This document shows positions 41,213 to 51,033 of a stretch of DNA of 64,000 bases, piece by piece. The stretch is from Erythrobacter sp. YT30 (GTDB lineage: Bacteria > Pseudomonadota > Alphaproteobacteria > Sphingomonadales > Sphingomonadaceae). Numbering within the stretch: position 1 is the first letter of the stretch; every line of letters starts with the position of its first letter. Where the stretch lies: positions 1,325,501 to 1,389,500 of the forward strand of contig NZ_LMAF01000002.1 in NCBI RefSeq assembly GCF_001542875.1, written 5' to 3'. A model generated the notes under the pieces. That model was not told where the DNA came from and made no database searches. It saw only the letters and a program-made list of their open reading frames with translations. The position numbers were made by a program, and so were the translations under genes.

Positions 41213-42826
41213 CTAGTGCGTGTCGGCTTTGTCTAGCATCGCCAACAACTCCTGCCGCGACTCTTGCGACGACATCAGATAGGCCGATGGCAGCAAGTGT
41301 TTATATTCGCGTTCTTTTTCCTGTATCTTGTCTAGTACGGATAGGATGTAATCCAACTGCTGAACATCGCTTGCGCCCGCTTCAAAATCCAAGGAGGACT
41401 TATCCAGCGGCGGCATGACGCCAAACCTTTCGGGCAAGTACCAACACAATTGCAGCAATGGCCCGGCCATATGGCGGCGCGCTAGTGCATGGTATTGGCA
41501 GTTCTTGCGATAGCTCAGTTCGAGCACGCTCATCGTGAGCCAGTAGTGAAAATTTGTAAGCTTCGCGATTTCGAGTGCGGGGCCTTCTGGGAGACTGTGC
41601 GCCTGCCCCTGCCACATGGTTCTGTGTGGATATATGTTAGATGGATACCGCCTGTCCCGAGGATTGCTCCAGACATCCGACAATCCATAGAAAGCCGGGT
41701 GCTCTCCTCTGTAGACCGAGAGAAAGAACTCGAAGTGATCAACCTCGCCATCCTCTTGAACAATTTCAAGTTGAGTATCCCAGTAATTAAAGTCGTCCCA
41801 GCCCGTTGCGTCCCCGTATTCATTCAGCTCCTTGCGAATTTCAGCGTAGAAACTGCCAACATCGTTCACCCGCTTTCTGCACTGTGCCGCAGCGTGGAGC
41901 TCTTCGAAAAGGACGGGGTCGCTTTGCTCTAGGTTCTTGGGTGCTTCGGCCAAACAATATTTTGCCAAGGAGGCGTGCGACAAAGGTTCAAGGCGAAACT
42001 CGAACGGATAAATTTTGGGTTCGTAGGGAAAGTCCTGTCGGACAAGATTTGGGGTGGACCCCAAGGCTACGAGCAGCCGATTGACGGTGTCCAAGTGCAA
42101 CATCTCTTCAATCGCAACGCCAAGAAGAGAATGCGGCTGGCCAGGCGTTCGATGCCCCAGTCCAGCCAGACTGGAGTAGCGTGGTTGCTTGATCGAAAAG
42201 GCGGCGTAGAGATATTGCAGCATGAGCGAATTCTCGATCTCTGCTGCTTCATGAAGATAGCGAATGAGCTTCCATTTATTGGATGATGCGGCGGGTTTCT
42301 CGCGCGGCTTCTTCTCAACCTTTTTGATCGCCGCGGCTGCGCTATCGACGTAGCGTTGGTAGCCCGTGCACCGGCAAAGATGGGATTCCAACGCGTGTTT
42401 CGTGGCTTCGTCAACTGGCGTGTCAGTTCCCAGCCCATTCTCTCGATTTTGGTAAAGACAATAGGCCTCCATCAAGAAACCTGGCGTACAATACCCACAC
42501 TGAAATGTCTCATCCTCGACAAATGAGGTCTGCAAAGGGTGAAGTTCTTTTCCTTCTGCCAAACCTTCTACTGTCTTGATCGACCATTTGTGGCAGGTCT
42601 CTAGTGAAGTTGAGCAGGCCGGGATGGCGTGCCAGACTCCATCGTTGTCTTGCATCGCTACCGTACAGGCTTTGCACATGCCCCCGCCACAACCGAACTT
42701 GGTGCCTGTGAGGCTAAGCTCCTCGTGCAGATAGTCAATCAAGCGCCAATGAGCGGGTAGTTCAGTCTTGCTCTTGCGGGGCTGGCCATTGGTGACAAGC
42801 TTGAAGGGGATCCGTTTCGTTGTCAT
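41213..42826 (-). CDS. 2Fe-2S dehydrogenase subunit fused to VioB-like ferritin-like domain
   Basis: 537 aa. Residues 1-165 are the small subunit of molybdenum hydroxylases: plant-type cluster CGGGMCKAC (46-54) and second cluster CGYCTPGF (110-117) with CRC (151-153). Residues 185-430 are a ferritin-like domain of the iminophenylpyruvate-dimer-synthase (VioB) type: LIRYLHEAAEIENSLMLQYLYAAF, VAIEEMLHLDTVNRLLVALG, PYEPKIYPFEFRLEPL. VioB couples oxidised amino acids in violacein synthesis. Such a fusion is unusual. It overlaps the large-subunit gene by 4 bases and follows it. The C-terminal 100 residues are helical. It passes electrons for, or reacts with the product of, the hydroxylase, by inference. 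Confidence 0.85.
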   Translation of the reverse strand: MTTKRIPFKLVTNGQPRKSKTELPAHWRLIDYLHEELSLTGTKFGCGGGMCKACTVAMQDNDGVWHAIPACSTSLETCHKWSIKTVEGLAEGKELHPLQTSFVEDETFQCGYCTPGFLMEAYCLYQNRENGLGTDTPVDEATKHALESHLCRCTGYQRYVDSAAAAIKKVEKKPREKPAASSNKWKLIRYLHEAAEIENSLMLQYLYAAFSIKQPRYSSLAGLGHRTPGQPHSLLGVAIEEMLHLDTVNRLLVALGSTPNLVRQDFPYEPKIYPFEFRLEPLSHASLAKYCLAEAPKNLEQSDPVLFEELHAAAQCRKRVNDVGSFYAEIRKELNEYGDATGWDDFNYWDTQLEIVQEDGEVDHFEFFLSVYRGEHPAFYGLSDVWSNPRDRRYPSNIYPHRTMWQGQAHSLPEGPALEIAKLTNFHYWLTMSVLELSYRKNCQYHALARRHMAGPLLQLCWYLPERFGVMPPLDKSSLDFEAGASDVQQLDYILSVLDKIQEKEREYKHLLPSAYLMSSQESRQELLAMLDKADTH

Positions 42827-45549
42827 CCTTTTGCCTCCTGTGCCTGGTTTTTTAAGTCTTCGCGCAGCTCTTCAGGCATTCTCTGGAGGACTTCGTTGGG
42901 AGTTATTGGCCAGTGAGTGAACCGCCTCTCATCCGCTTCAGACACATCGCTGTAGATCGCGTCGATAACTGCATTGGCGATGGCTGGCGCGATCGGCGAG
43001 ATTGAGACTTCTGAGATACCTTTATAGAGTTCTTTGGGCAGATCAATTTTCGGCTTGATGTTAAGAGTGTTGTTGATCTTGCTGAGCACCGGTTGACCCT
43101 TCTTTGGATCCACAAACTGGGTCTCAATGCCCTGGTTTGGCATATGCCGAAGGCGCGGCATGGCATAACGATCAAAGTTGATTTGCCGTTGACCGCCTAG
43201 CGGCCCGGCCGGGTACTTCTCAAACAAGGTGTGGCCTAAGCCTTGTGCAATTCCTCCCTCGATCTGAGCCTTGATCCGCTTATCGCTCAGTCTCGACCCT
43301 GCATCGAGGATTATCGTGACCCGTTCGATATCAACAACGCCGTGATAATCGACCACGGTGTCGACTAGGCACGCAGCGCTGGCGAAAAGCGAACGGTACG
43401 GTTGATCTTCTTTTGCAAGGTGCTTTCTATTTGTAGGATCGAAAGCGTTCATGACATCTACAAAATGGGTGGCGCCCCATCGACTTGAGAAAACCAGCCT
43501 TGCGAGCCATCTGGGTTCGCTCTTACCATCGACTTGGAATTCACCATAAGCCCAGGTGTTCTTGAACTTGGCGAGGCCAAAAATACCAGCTCTTGCTGAG
43601 CCCAATACCTTCTTGGCAATTTCTTCATAAGGTGCGCTACCGATGCCCTCGTAGTGAATCTCCCGGTCAGCCGGGTCGAAGGCTATTTTCTCCACTTCGA
43701 CGTCTACGCCTGGCTTGTTCAACTCTTTGAGAAGCTCGGGACCCCACACGTACTTCATCCAGACATCGTAAATCTGGCGAAAGACGTGTACACTCCCGAA
43801 GGTACCCTTGGCCGCCGCGTTTGTGTCGACACCTGACTTGAGAATGCTTGCCAAGTGATGGCCTTGGCCGGTTTGGACCGTAACCGGCACGCTGCCAAAC
43901 ACCCCTTGGATCAAGCTTTCTAGACCATCAACGGTGCCTTGGCCCATGCGCACCGGAAAGCCGACAACCTCGATCTCAAGAGCTTCATTGAGCCTGAGAC
44001 CAAGTGCCGGAGTATCGCGCGAAGTCCCATAGGCTTCCATTGCAAACGCCATTCCGGTGCCAAACCGTTTTCCGGCATTGTCTGGATGCTTGTTGAAGTC
44101 CGCCTTTCGCTTGTCCCGGCTTTTCCAATGCACGCTCTGGGAAGCAGCATCGAGCACCTCTGCGTTCATAAGGGGCTGGCGATGTGGTTTGCCATCGATA
44201 TCTGGATCATTCGTCTTGATCGCGATTTGCTTGCGATAGGCGACCGGGTCTTTTCCAAGTTTCGCGGCAAGGCGATCAATCTGCTGCTCGATATTGAACA
44301 GTGCTTGCGGAATGCCGAAGCCACGCATGCTGCCTGATAATACGCCAGAATTCTTGAGAGCTGCCGCACGTCCAGTCTGTTTCTTGGTCCGATAAGCTCC
44401 CAAAGTCGAATGGCGCGATAGTTTGGCAACTGAACCCGAGAGGTTTTGGACTGATCCTCCATCGACCAAGACGTTGGATTCGAACGCATCAATCTCGCCT
44501 TTCTTGTTGTAAGACAACCGCGTTTCAACCCGGCTAGGATGCCGCTTGATACCAGCTACAAATTGTTCGAGACGATCATATTCCAGGCGTACCGGGAGGC
44601 CTTTTCCCGCAAGCGCAGCGAGGGCGGCATAATATCCAAACTGAGATGCTGATCGCCCTCCGAATCCGCCGCCCAAGCGGCAGGGCAGCAAATTGAACTC
44701 GCAATTCTCAATGGTGTTTCGCTTAGTGAAGGACACGATCTCTTGTGAGTGCGATTGGGTTGGGATAATCAACTCCACCAGTCGCACGCCTTTCACTTTT
44801 GATGGCTGCACGCGTCCGAGAGCAGAGTCAGGTTCGAGGTGGCCTGTGTCGACAGCGCTAGTACGAGTCGTGAGTTGCAAAACGTGTTTTGACTTATCCA
44901 GTTGCTCGGATACCGTTCCATTGTATTGTTTTGCACTGCTAACTGCGTACTTCTTAGTGGGTTTTCCGTTCGACCCTTTTCCCCAATACCAATGGATCCA
45001 GTTGCCCCAAGTGGACGCGTCCGGCTCCCAAGATCGCGGCACAAAGATCGAAGCAGCCTCATCAAGAAATTCGCCTGACTCAAAACTCTGGTTAAGTTTT
45101 GCCGAACTATCTGAGTACTCAATAGCGTCGGCGAGGGCTTGCTTCTCGCGCTGGGCATCAAGAAACTTTTCACGATCCTCGAACACAAGGAGACAAACTG
45201 GCTGACCCACAAACTTGGTTGGGTTGCCCATTGTAACAAGGTAGTCGTCAGCCGGATCCTTGAACCTAGCTAAGGGTTCGTCGGCCAACAGATCATAGAA
45301 TTCGCAGAAGTCGTCCTCCCCCTTGGGGCGCTTTACGACGCAGCGGATCGCACCAAGATCTTGAAGCCTAGACACATCAATCCGCAGGACTGCATGATCG
45401 AACAGCGTGGCACGCAGATAAAACGCGCTGAGGGTAGTGTTTCCCCAGTTCGCTTCGCCATAAACCGCGAGATCGCCAATATCTTTCGCTCTTAGGTCAC
45501 GTGCAAAAATCTTCTTTCCCGTTACCACATCTCGATGCGATTCTCGCAT
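42823..45549 (-). CDS. Molybdopterin-dependent hydroxylase, large subunit (xanthine dehydrogenase family)
   Basis: 908 aa from ATG 45549 (frame opens at a TTG 45561). The Ald_Xan_dh_C part is near residues 20-140; then GGGFGGR (about 295), SMRGFGIPQALFNIE, MGQGTVDGLES and the C-terminal GISEVSISPIAPAIANAVIDAIY with the catalytic Glu position of the GE-P-P motif. It binds molybdopterin cytosine dinucleotide by family. No FAD-binding medium subunit gene is nearby, so this is a two-subunit, isoquinoline-oxidoreductase-like arrangement, with the second subunit fused to a ferritin-like domain. Substrate unknown, perhaps a heterocycle. Confidence 0.9.
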   Translation of the reverse strand: MRESHRDVVTGKKIFARDLRAKDIGDLAVYGEANWGNTTLSAFYLRATLFDHAVLRIDVSRLQDLGAIRCVVKRPKGEDDFCEFYDLLADEPLARFKDPADDYLVTMGNPTKFVGQPVCLLVFEDREKFLDAQREKQALADAIEYSDSSAKLNQSFESGEFLDEAASIFVPRSWEPDASTWGNWIHWYWGKGSNGKPTKKYAVSSAKQYNGTVSEQLDKSKHVLQLTTRTSAVDTGHLEPDSALGRVQPSKVKGVRLVELIIPTQSHSQEIVSFTKRNTIENCEFNLLPCRLGGGFGGRSASQFGYYAALAALAGKGLPVRLEYDRLEQFVAGIKRHPSRVETRLSYNKKGEIDAFESNVLVDGGSVQNLSGSVAKLSRHSTLGAYRTKKQTGRAAALKNSGVLSGSMRGFGIPQALFNIEQQIDRLAAKLGKDPVAYRKQIAIKTNDPDIDGKPHRQPLMNAEVLDAASQSVHWKSRDKRKADFNKHPDNAGKRFGTGMAFAMEAYGTSRDTPALGLRLNEALEIEVVGFPVRMGQGTVDGLESLIQGVFGSVPVTVQTGQGHHLASILKSGVDTNAAAKGTFGSVHVFRQIYDVWMKYVWGPELLKELNKPGVDVEVEKIAFDPADREIHYEGIGSAPYEEIAKKVLGSARAGIFGLAKFKNTWAYGEFQVDGKSEPRWLARLVFSSRWGATHFVDVMNAFDPTNRKHLAKEDQPYRSLFASAACLVDTVVDYHGVVDIERVTIILDAGSRLSDKRIKAQIEGGIAQGLGHTLFEKYPAGPLGGQRQINFDRYAMPRLRHMPNQGIETQFVDPKKGQPVLSKINNTLNIKPKIDLPKELYKGISEVSISPIAPAIANAVIDAIYSDVSEADERRFTHWPITPNEVLQRMPEELREDLKNQAQEAKG

Positions 45550-45644
45550 ATAAACCCCCAAAATTCAGGCAGAAAATCTTAGGACAAAGGCCAACTGGTA
45601 TCAATTGGTCTAGCGCCATATGACCCCAATCCAATGCAAGACCC

Positions 45645-46610
45645 CTAACGATGAGGAGTGCCGCGACTTCCCTTTTTCTTTGCGTATTCCACGAACTCAC
45701 GTGCTTCCCTCAAGGCGCATTTGTTCGAAATAGGGCCATCCGTTTTGCCTTCCTTGGCGGGGCGGTATTTCGGGACTTCGAGCTCCATGTCGCGAAACGC
45801 CTGAGCAGCCCGTGAGAATGGCGCCAGCGCCGCCTCGGTGCAGAGGAAAGACGTGATACTTGACGTCCTTAACTCCTCGCCCTCTTCGTCGATGAAGAAG
45901 GGTTGCGCCGTGTGCCTTTCCTCCACAAAGCCTCTAAATGCCGTGTCAAGATCGTTGGTGAGGTTCATGCCAATCTTCGTGGCTGAAACCGGCTCAGGAG
46001 CCACAATGTAATCGGGGTTATCTTTTCGAGCTGTCAGTGTGTGGAACAAGTCGCCGACATGATACATCCCGGGATCAGTTTGGAGATAAACTACTCGTTT
46101 CACCCGACCTAGCATCATAATGCCAGTGCACTGCGTACATGACTCGAGGCTAGTGTAGACTGTAACACGCGACAAAGCGTTGCTGTACTTGTCAGCCGGA
46201 TTGTCTGCCGACGCAACATTCCATGAATCTTGCAGCTGAGTTAGTGAGAAGACCCGCTTGATCAAGCGCGCCTCAGCGTGTTCGACACTCGAGTCAAAAA
46301 TCTGATTGTGATTGAAATCAAAATCGATGATGTATCCATCGTGATCAACAGCCAGCGCAGCGATGTTATGACCACGGTACTCATCTTCTAGATGCGGGCA
46401 GTTATCATCCCATTGCGATCTACGAGGATTGAGTGGATACTCGCCTTTGACGCCGTATTTTGTGCCGCACCAATAGTTTTCGATGATCTCTGCCAATGCG
46501 CCACTGTATATTCGGTGCCGCTCCTTTTCGCCTCTGCTCAACTTCGAATGGCTGGGCTTGATGAGATCCTCTAATGGTCTCTTTAAGAACTCTTCTATCG
46601 GCTCTTCCAA
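45645..46610 (-). CDS. Zinc-dependent deaminase-fold protein
   Basis: 321 aa. The cytidine-deaminase-like signature is HAE (111-113, SVEHAEARLIKRVF) with CTQC (158-161, SLESCTQCTGIMML), preceded by NIAALAVDHDGYIIDF. The N-terminal 75 residues and C-terminal 120 residues are not assigned. Such enzymes deaminate nucleosides, bases or related heterocycles. Next to a molybdenum hydroxylase it could form part of a purine- or pterin-like pathway (inference). 95 bases upstream of the hydroxylase gene, same strand, so possibly one operon. Confidence 0.85.
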   Translation of the reverse strand: MEEPIEEFLKRPLEDLIKPSHSKLSRGEKERHRIYSGALAEIIENYWCGTKYGVKGEYPLNPRRSQWDDNCPHLEDEYRGHNIAALAVDHDGYIIDFDFNHNQIFDSSVEHAEARLIKRVFSLTQLQDSWNVASADNPADKYSNALSRVTVYTSLESCTQCTGIMMLGRVKRVVYLQTDPGMYHVGDLFHTLTARKDNPDYIVAPEPVSATKIGMNLTNDLDTAFRGFVEERHTAQPFFIDEEGEELRTSSITSFLCTEAALAPFSRAAQAFRDMELEVPKYRPAKEGKTDGPISNKCALREAREFVEYAKKKGSRGTPHR

Positions 46611-47183
46611 TTATGCCCCTCCGAATCAATATTCCTACTCGGACAATATTCGAAAAACTTGATGATGGAAACTCTCTCGACAATTGGACTCAGTAGTCTT
46701 AGCTCACCATTCCAAATTAGCTGGGCGTGTTCATCAGTGTGACCAGAATTAGTCGCGATTGGGTCAGATGAGCAAGATCTGCTTTCATCCGGGACTCGCC
46801 GAATAGCGGACAGTCCGCTTTCGGCCCCTTTGAGCCATGACCCTTGATTATCCTACATAGATTTTCGGAGGTTCGGTTGCGGGTGACTTTGTGAGCCTGA
46901 TGCCCGATAATATTGGGCGATGGAGGATAAGCTCTTTGACCTGACGCTTCGACAGAATCCTCATCACGATGTCTCCTAATTGAAGAGCATCGCGATGCTC
47001 GAGGTTTACGACATTCCCCGAGGACCTGTTAGCCTACCGACTTTATTTTGACTTACAAGCCCAAGTAATCATGGCGCGAATGATCGTATTCTTGCTGTGC
47101 CGATATCAGACAGTTTTGCATTGCATTCAGCAGCGTTACTGCCAGTATCAATTGTTCAATGCCCATGATTCGAACTTGGGCGC
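46611..47183. other. Intergenic region upstream of deaminase and virB3
   Basis: 573 bases with no gene that I can support. It holds divergent promoters for the deaminase and the T4SS operon, a degenerate repeat with AGCGGAC-A-GTCCGCT (46805-46819), a hairpin GCCCGATAATATTGGGC (46902-46918) and a perfect palindrome GAGCATCGCGATGCTC (46985-47000). A virB2 gene normally precedes virB3 here but is absent. Confidence 0.5.
46985..47000. repeat. Perfect 16-base palindrome
   Basis: GAGCATCGCGATGCTC, about 180 bases upstream of the first T4SS gene. Symmetric and possibly an operator for the virB operon; no matching regulator identified. Confidence 0.5.
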
Positions 47184-47483
47184 TTGGGGGCACTTTTGGA
47201 AAACGAACTGCGCAGGGATACATTGTTCGTCGCATTGACGCGTCCCCAAATGTTTGCAGGCGTTACTTACACTTTCTTCGTGATCAATGCGGTCATCGCA
47301 GTTGAGCTATTTCTAATCTTCCGCGCGTGGTGGGTCTTGCTGGTAGCCTTAGCCATCCACGGGATCGGTATGCTGGCCTGCCTTCGCGAGCCGCGCATCT
47401 TTGATCTTTGGATCAAACGGGTCCGCAATTGTCCGCGCATCAAGAATTACGCGATCTGGAAATGCAATTCCTACCGGCCCTAA
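47184..47483 (+). CDS. virB3: T4SS protein VirB3/TrbD-like
   Basis: 99 aa, TTG start. LRRDTLFVALTRPQMFAGVTYTFFVINAVIAVELFLIF, then WWVLLVALAIHGIGMLACLREPRIFDLWIKRVRNCP is the VirB3 pattern: one hairpin of two membrane helices and the conserved CLREPRIFDLW. The stop overlaps virB4 by 22 bases. It starts the conjugative or effector T4SS operon virB3-4-6-8-9-10-11. Confidence 0.88.
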   Translation: MGALLENELRRDTLFVALTRPQMFAGVTYTFFVINAVIAVELFLIFRAWWVLLVALAIHGIGMLACLREPRIFDLWIKRVRNCPRIKNYAIWKCNSYRP

Positions 47484-49837
47484 CGCGTGATCCCAAGATA
47501 GTGGCCAAGGAGGTTCCGGCAGGGGCGCATCTGCCCTATGCGCGGCATATCGATGATGTGACGATAGAAACGCGCGATGGCTTGCTCTTGCAGACCATCC
47601 GATTGGGCGGACTGCTTTTCGAGACGGCCGATAGTGACGAGCTCAACTACCGCCTGGGCCTGCGCGATGCGATGCTGCGGACGCTCGGAAGCTCGCGTTT
47701 CGCAATCTACCATCATGTGGTCCGTCGGCGCGCAGAGGCATCGCTGGAGCCCGTGCAGTCTGATGACTTCTCTGCCCGGCTCGACGAAGAGTGGCAGGCA
47801 AAACTCTCGGACAAGCAACTATTCGTAAATGAACTCTTCCTCACGATTGTAAGGCGTCCGCTCCAGGGCCGGATCGGAATTGCTGACCGCATGCGCGGAT
47901 GGTTTGCCAAGAGCGCCAAGCGAAATGCTGGATTGATCGCCGCAGAGAAACACGCTCTTGATCGGGCGCGCGATGCAATGATGGCGTCTTTGAGTGCGTA
48001 TGACCCGCACCTTTTGAGTGTCTACAACACCGAGGATGGCCCGCGCTCGGAACCGCTTGAATTCCTATCCTGCTTATTCAACGCAGACATGCGTCCGGTT
48101 GCGTTGCCTCATGGCGATCTTGGGCACTTTGTTCCATCGCGTCGGATCAGCTTTGGCCAGGACGCGGTGGAACTGGCTCCGACAGGTCAATTGCCGCGCC
48201 GGTTTGTGGCGCTGGTGTCGATCAAGGATTATCCAAGCGCGACATTCCCCGGCATGTTTGATGAGCTTTACCGACTGCCTTTCGAGCTGCATGTCAGCCA
48301 GAGCTTTGCCTGTGTGGAACGCGGCAAAGCTCTGGGCGATATGAACCTGGCGCTGCGCCGCATGCGGTCTGCTGAAGATGAAGCTTTGTCGCTTCGTGAC
48401 GAGCTTACCTACGCCAAGGACGAGGTGGCGGCAGGGCGCGCGGGATTTGGCGAGCATCACACCACGATTGCGGTCCATGCTGAGGACTTACAACAGCTCG
48501 ATGACCAGGTCGCCGAAGTGATCGCGTTGCTTGCTGATCTTGGTATCAACGCGGTACGCGAAGATATCGCGCTGGAGCCTACCTATTGGGCGCAATTCCC
48601 GGCAAACTTTCGCTACATTGGAAGGCGGGGCCTTGTCTCGACCACCAATTTTGCAGGGCTTGCAAGCCTGCACAACTTTCCAACAGGGCGAGCCAAAGGC
48701 AATCATTGGGGCGATGCAGTCACTTTGTTTGAGACAACGGCGGCCGGCCCATACTTCTTCAATTTCCACCAGCAGGATCTCGGCAATTTCACGGTCATCG
48801 GCCCCTCAGGATCGGGCAAGACTGTCGTGCTCAATTTCCTGCTAGCACAAGCTCAGCGGTTTAAGCCGCGCACGATTTTCTTCGATAAGGATCGAGGCGC
48901 AGAACTCTTTATCCGCGCCATTGGCGGGCAATATGATCGATTGAAGCCGGGCACGCCTTCGGGTCTCAACCCACTGCAACTGGATGAGACGCCTGAAAAT
49001 ACGCAATTTCTGATCGAATGGCTGACGCTTCTAGCCGGCGGAGCCTCGAGCGAAGAGCTTGATCACATTCGCGACGCGGTTGAGACCAATTACTTGCAGC
49101 CGATTGAGCGTCGCCGCTTGCGCCATCTCGTCGAGCTTTTCCGGGGTGGCGCGCGGCCTGAGCCCGGCGATTTGGCATCTCGTCTAAGACCCTGGTGGGG
49201 CGAAGGAGAACGGGCCTGGTTGTTCGACAATCCAAAAGATCAAACCGATCTCTCGGCTCAGACGGTCGGATTTGATATGACCGCGATCCTTGATGATCCA
49301 GCGGCGCGCACGCCTGCCATGTTCTATTTCTTCCATCGGGTGGAGCAGCGTCTTGATGGCAGCCCCTCGATCATCACCATCGATGAGGGCTGGAAGGCTT
49401 TGGATGATGAGGTCTTTGTCCGCCGGATCAAGGATTGGGAAAAGACGATCCGCAAGCGAAACGGCATTGTGGGCTTTGCAACCCAAAGCGCGGCCGATGC
49501 GCTTGAAAGCAAGATTGCAAGCGCAATCATCGAGCAGGCGGCAACACAGATCTTTATGATCAACCCCAAAGCGCGCGCAGAAGACTACATCAATGGCTTT
49601 GGACTGAGCCGCCATGAGTTTGATTTGGTGCGCACGCTCCCGGACACCTCGCGCTGCTTTTTGATCAAACATGGGCGCGACAGTGTGGTCGCTCGTCTAG
49701 ATTTATCAGGCGAGCAAGACTTGCTGACGATCTTGTCAGGCCGCGAGAGCACTGTTCGTCTGTTCGATCAACTGGTCGATAAAACCGGGCCTGATCCTGC
49801 GAATTGGCTTCATTTGCTGCTTGAGAAGGCAGCCTGA
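47462..49837 (+). CDS. virB4: T4SS ATPase VirB4
   Basis: 791 aa from ATG 47462; the frame opens at 47408. Walker A GPSGSGKT at about 446-453, then FFDKDRGAELFIRAIGGQYDRLKPG and Walker B SIITIDEGWKALDDEVF, GFATQSAADAL and FMINPKARAEDYINGFGLSRHEFDLVR are the VirB4/TrbE hallmarks. It powers assembly of the secretion channel on the inner membrane. Overlaps virB3 by 22 bases; its final TGA overlaps the virB6 start (TGATG). Confidence 0.95.
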   Translation: MQFLPALTRDPKIVAKEVPAGAHLPYARHIDDVTIETRDGLLLQTIRLGGLLFETADSDELNYRLGLRDAMLRTLGSSRFAIYHHVVRRRAEASLEPVQSDDFSARLDEEWQAKLSDKQLFVNELFLTIVRRPLQGRIGIADRMRGWFAKSAKRNAGLIAAEKHALDRARDAMMASLSAYDPHLLSVYNTEDGPRSEPLEFLSCLFNADMRPVALPHGDLGHFVPSRRISFGQDAVELAPTGQLPRRFVALVSIKDYPSATFPGMFDELYRLPFELHVSQSFACVERGKALGDMNLALRRMRSAEDEALSLRDELTYAKDEVAAGRAGFGEHHTTIAVHAEDLQQLDDQVAEVIALLADLGINAVREDIALEPTYWAQFPANFRYIGRRGLVSTTNFAGLASLHNFPTGRAKGNHWGDAVTLFETTAAGPYFFNFHQQDLGNFTVIGPSGSGKTVVLNFLLAQAQRFKPRTIFFDKDRGAELFIRAIGGQYDRLKPGTPSGLNPLQLDETPENTQFLIEWLTLLAGGASSEELDHIRDAVETNYLQPIERRRLRHLVELFRGGARPEPGDLASRLRPWWGEGERAWLFDNPKDQTDLSAQTVGFDMTAILDDPAARTPAMFYFFHRVEQRLDGSPSIITIDEGWKALDDEVFVRRIKDWEKTIRKRNGIVGFATQSAADALESKIASAIIEQAATQIFMINPKARAEDYINGFGLSRHEFDLVRTLPDTSRCFLIKHGRDSVVARLDLSGEQDLLTILSGRESTVRLFDQLVDKTGPDPANWLHLLLEKAA

Positions 49838-51033
49838 TGGCGTGCCCGACAATCATCACTGGCGAAGAGTTCCTGAAGCGGACCCTCGCGCATATTGATT
49901 GCCAGGCCCAGGTGATAGGGAGTTATGGCTATCTTGCGCTGGGCGAGCCGGGCTCCTTGGCGGCAACATTGGTTACGGGTCTGCTGACGCTCTTTATTGC
50001 GTTCTTTGGTGTTCGGCTGCTCTTTGGCCCGGCACCGGGCGCGCGCGATCTCGTCTTTGATGTCCTCAAAATCGGGATTGTGCTGACGCTCGCCTTCTCA
50101 TGGCCCGCCTTTAGAACAGTGATCTATGATGTGACCCTTAAAGGCCCGGCTGAGATTGCCTCCGTGATTGAAGAAAGCAGCGGCAACGGTAGCGCGACTG
50201 GCTTTGCCGATCGCCTGCAGCAAGCGGATAATGATATCGTTCGCCTCACTGAGCTTGGCGCGGGGCGCAACACCGGCGCGCTCATCGATAGCGATGCGCC
50301 GGGTGGCTCGTTTAAGGGAACAGCACTTGAAGACGACTCCGCCTATGGCACAGCACGTCTGTTCTACTTATCGAGTGTGATCGGAGTCTTGGCTGTGCTT
50401 CGCATTGCCGCCGGTGTCTTGCTTGCCGTCACCCCGGTTGTTGCAGGACTCTATTTCTTCACGCAATCGCGCGGGATTTTTGCTGGATGGCTGCGCGGGC
50501 TAGCTTTAACCGTCGCCGGGTCGATTGGCGCGACCATCACACTAAGCGTACAACTCGCTATTATCGAGCCATGGCTGGCGGACGCTTTGCGGGTGCGAGC
50601 TCTCGGCTATGCGACGCCATCGGCGCCCACTGAGCTGTTTGCTATCACGCTAGCCTTTGCAATCGTCCAGATCCTGATGCTTTGGCTGCTTGCCAAGGTT
50701 GTGTTCAATCGCGGATGGCTCACCTTGCCAGATTTCCCGAAGTGGCCCGAGCCAAGCACGCTTGGTCAACCGATGCTTGCAGGCGCGAATGCTCGCCAAC
50801 CTGAGATTCAGGTTCTGCGCGCTGAGCGCATGAGCAATACGATCGAAAGCTCGATCCGCCGAGAACGCTCGATTGGCAGTGAGAGGCTTGTTGGCACCAC
50901 CATGACGAGCACATCTGAGACGGGTTTTCCAGGCGCTGGAAGCAGCTTTGATGCGCCCAGACTGGGATCATCGTATCGAAGAACGGCAACGCGCACTTCG
51001 CGCTCTCACCAAAGGCGGGACAAAAAGTCATGA
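49837..51033 (+). CDS. virB6: T4SS inner-membrane protein VirB6/TrbL
   Basis: 398 aa. At least five hydrophobic helices (about 40-65, 75-92, 180-205, 210-255 and 270-290) with the central VirB6-type part GGSFKGTALEDDSAYGTARLFYLSSVIGVLAVLRIAAGVLLAVTPVVAGLYFF. The C-terminal 100 residues are polar and Ser/Arg-rich. It forms the inner-membrane channel core. Directly follows virB4; no virB5 is found between them, unlike the Agrobacterium order. Confidence 0.9.
   Translation: MACPTIITGEEFLKRTLAHIDCQAQVIGSYGYLALGEPGSLAATLVTGLLTLFIAFFGVRLLFGPAPGARDLVFDVLKIGIVLTLAFSWPAFRTVIYDVTLKGPAEIASVIEESSGNGSATGFADRLQQADNDIVRLTELGAGRNTGALIDSDAPGGSFKGTALEDDSAYGTARLFYLSSVIGVLAVLRIAAGVLLAVTPVVAGLYFFTQSRGIFAGWLRGLALTVAGSIGATITLSVQLAIIEPWLADALRVRALGYATPSAPTELFAITLAFAIVQILMLWLLAKVVFNRGWLTLPDFPKWPEPSTLGQPMLAGANARQPEIQVLRAERMSNTIESSIRRERSIGSERLVGTTMTSTSETGFPGAGSSFDAPRLGSSYRRTATRTSRSHQRRDKKS

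Noticed and set aside
40980..41216. 78-codon frame after the AlaX terminator
   Set aside because: Overlaps a dispersed repeat tract, has a competing frame on the other strand and no ribosome site.
47053..47235. 60-codon minus-strand frame as a missing T4SS gene
   Set aside because: Wrong strand, no pilin-like pair of helices, overlaps virB3.
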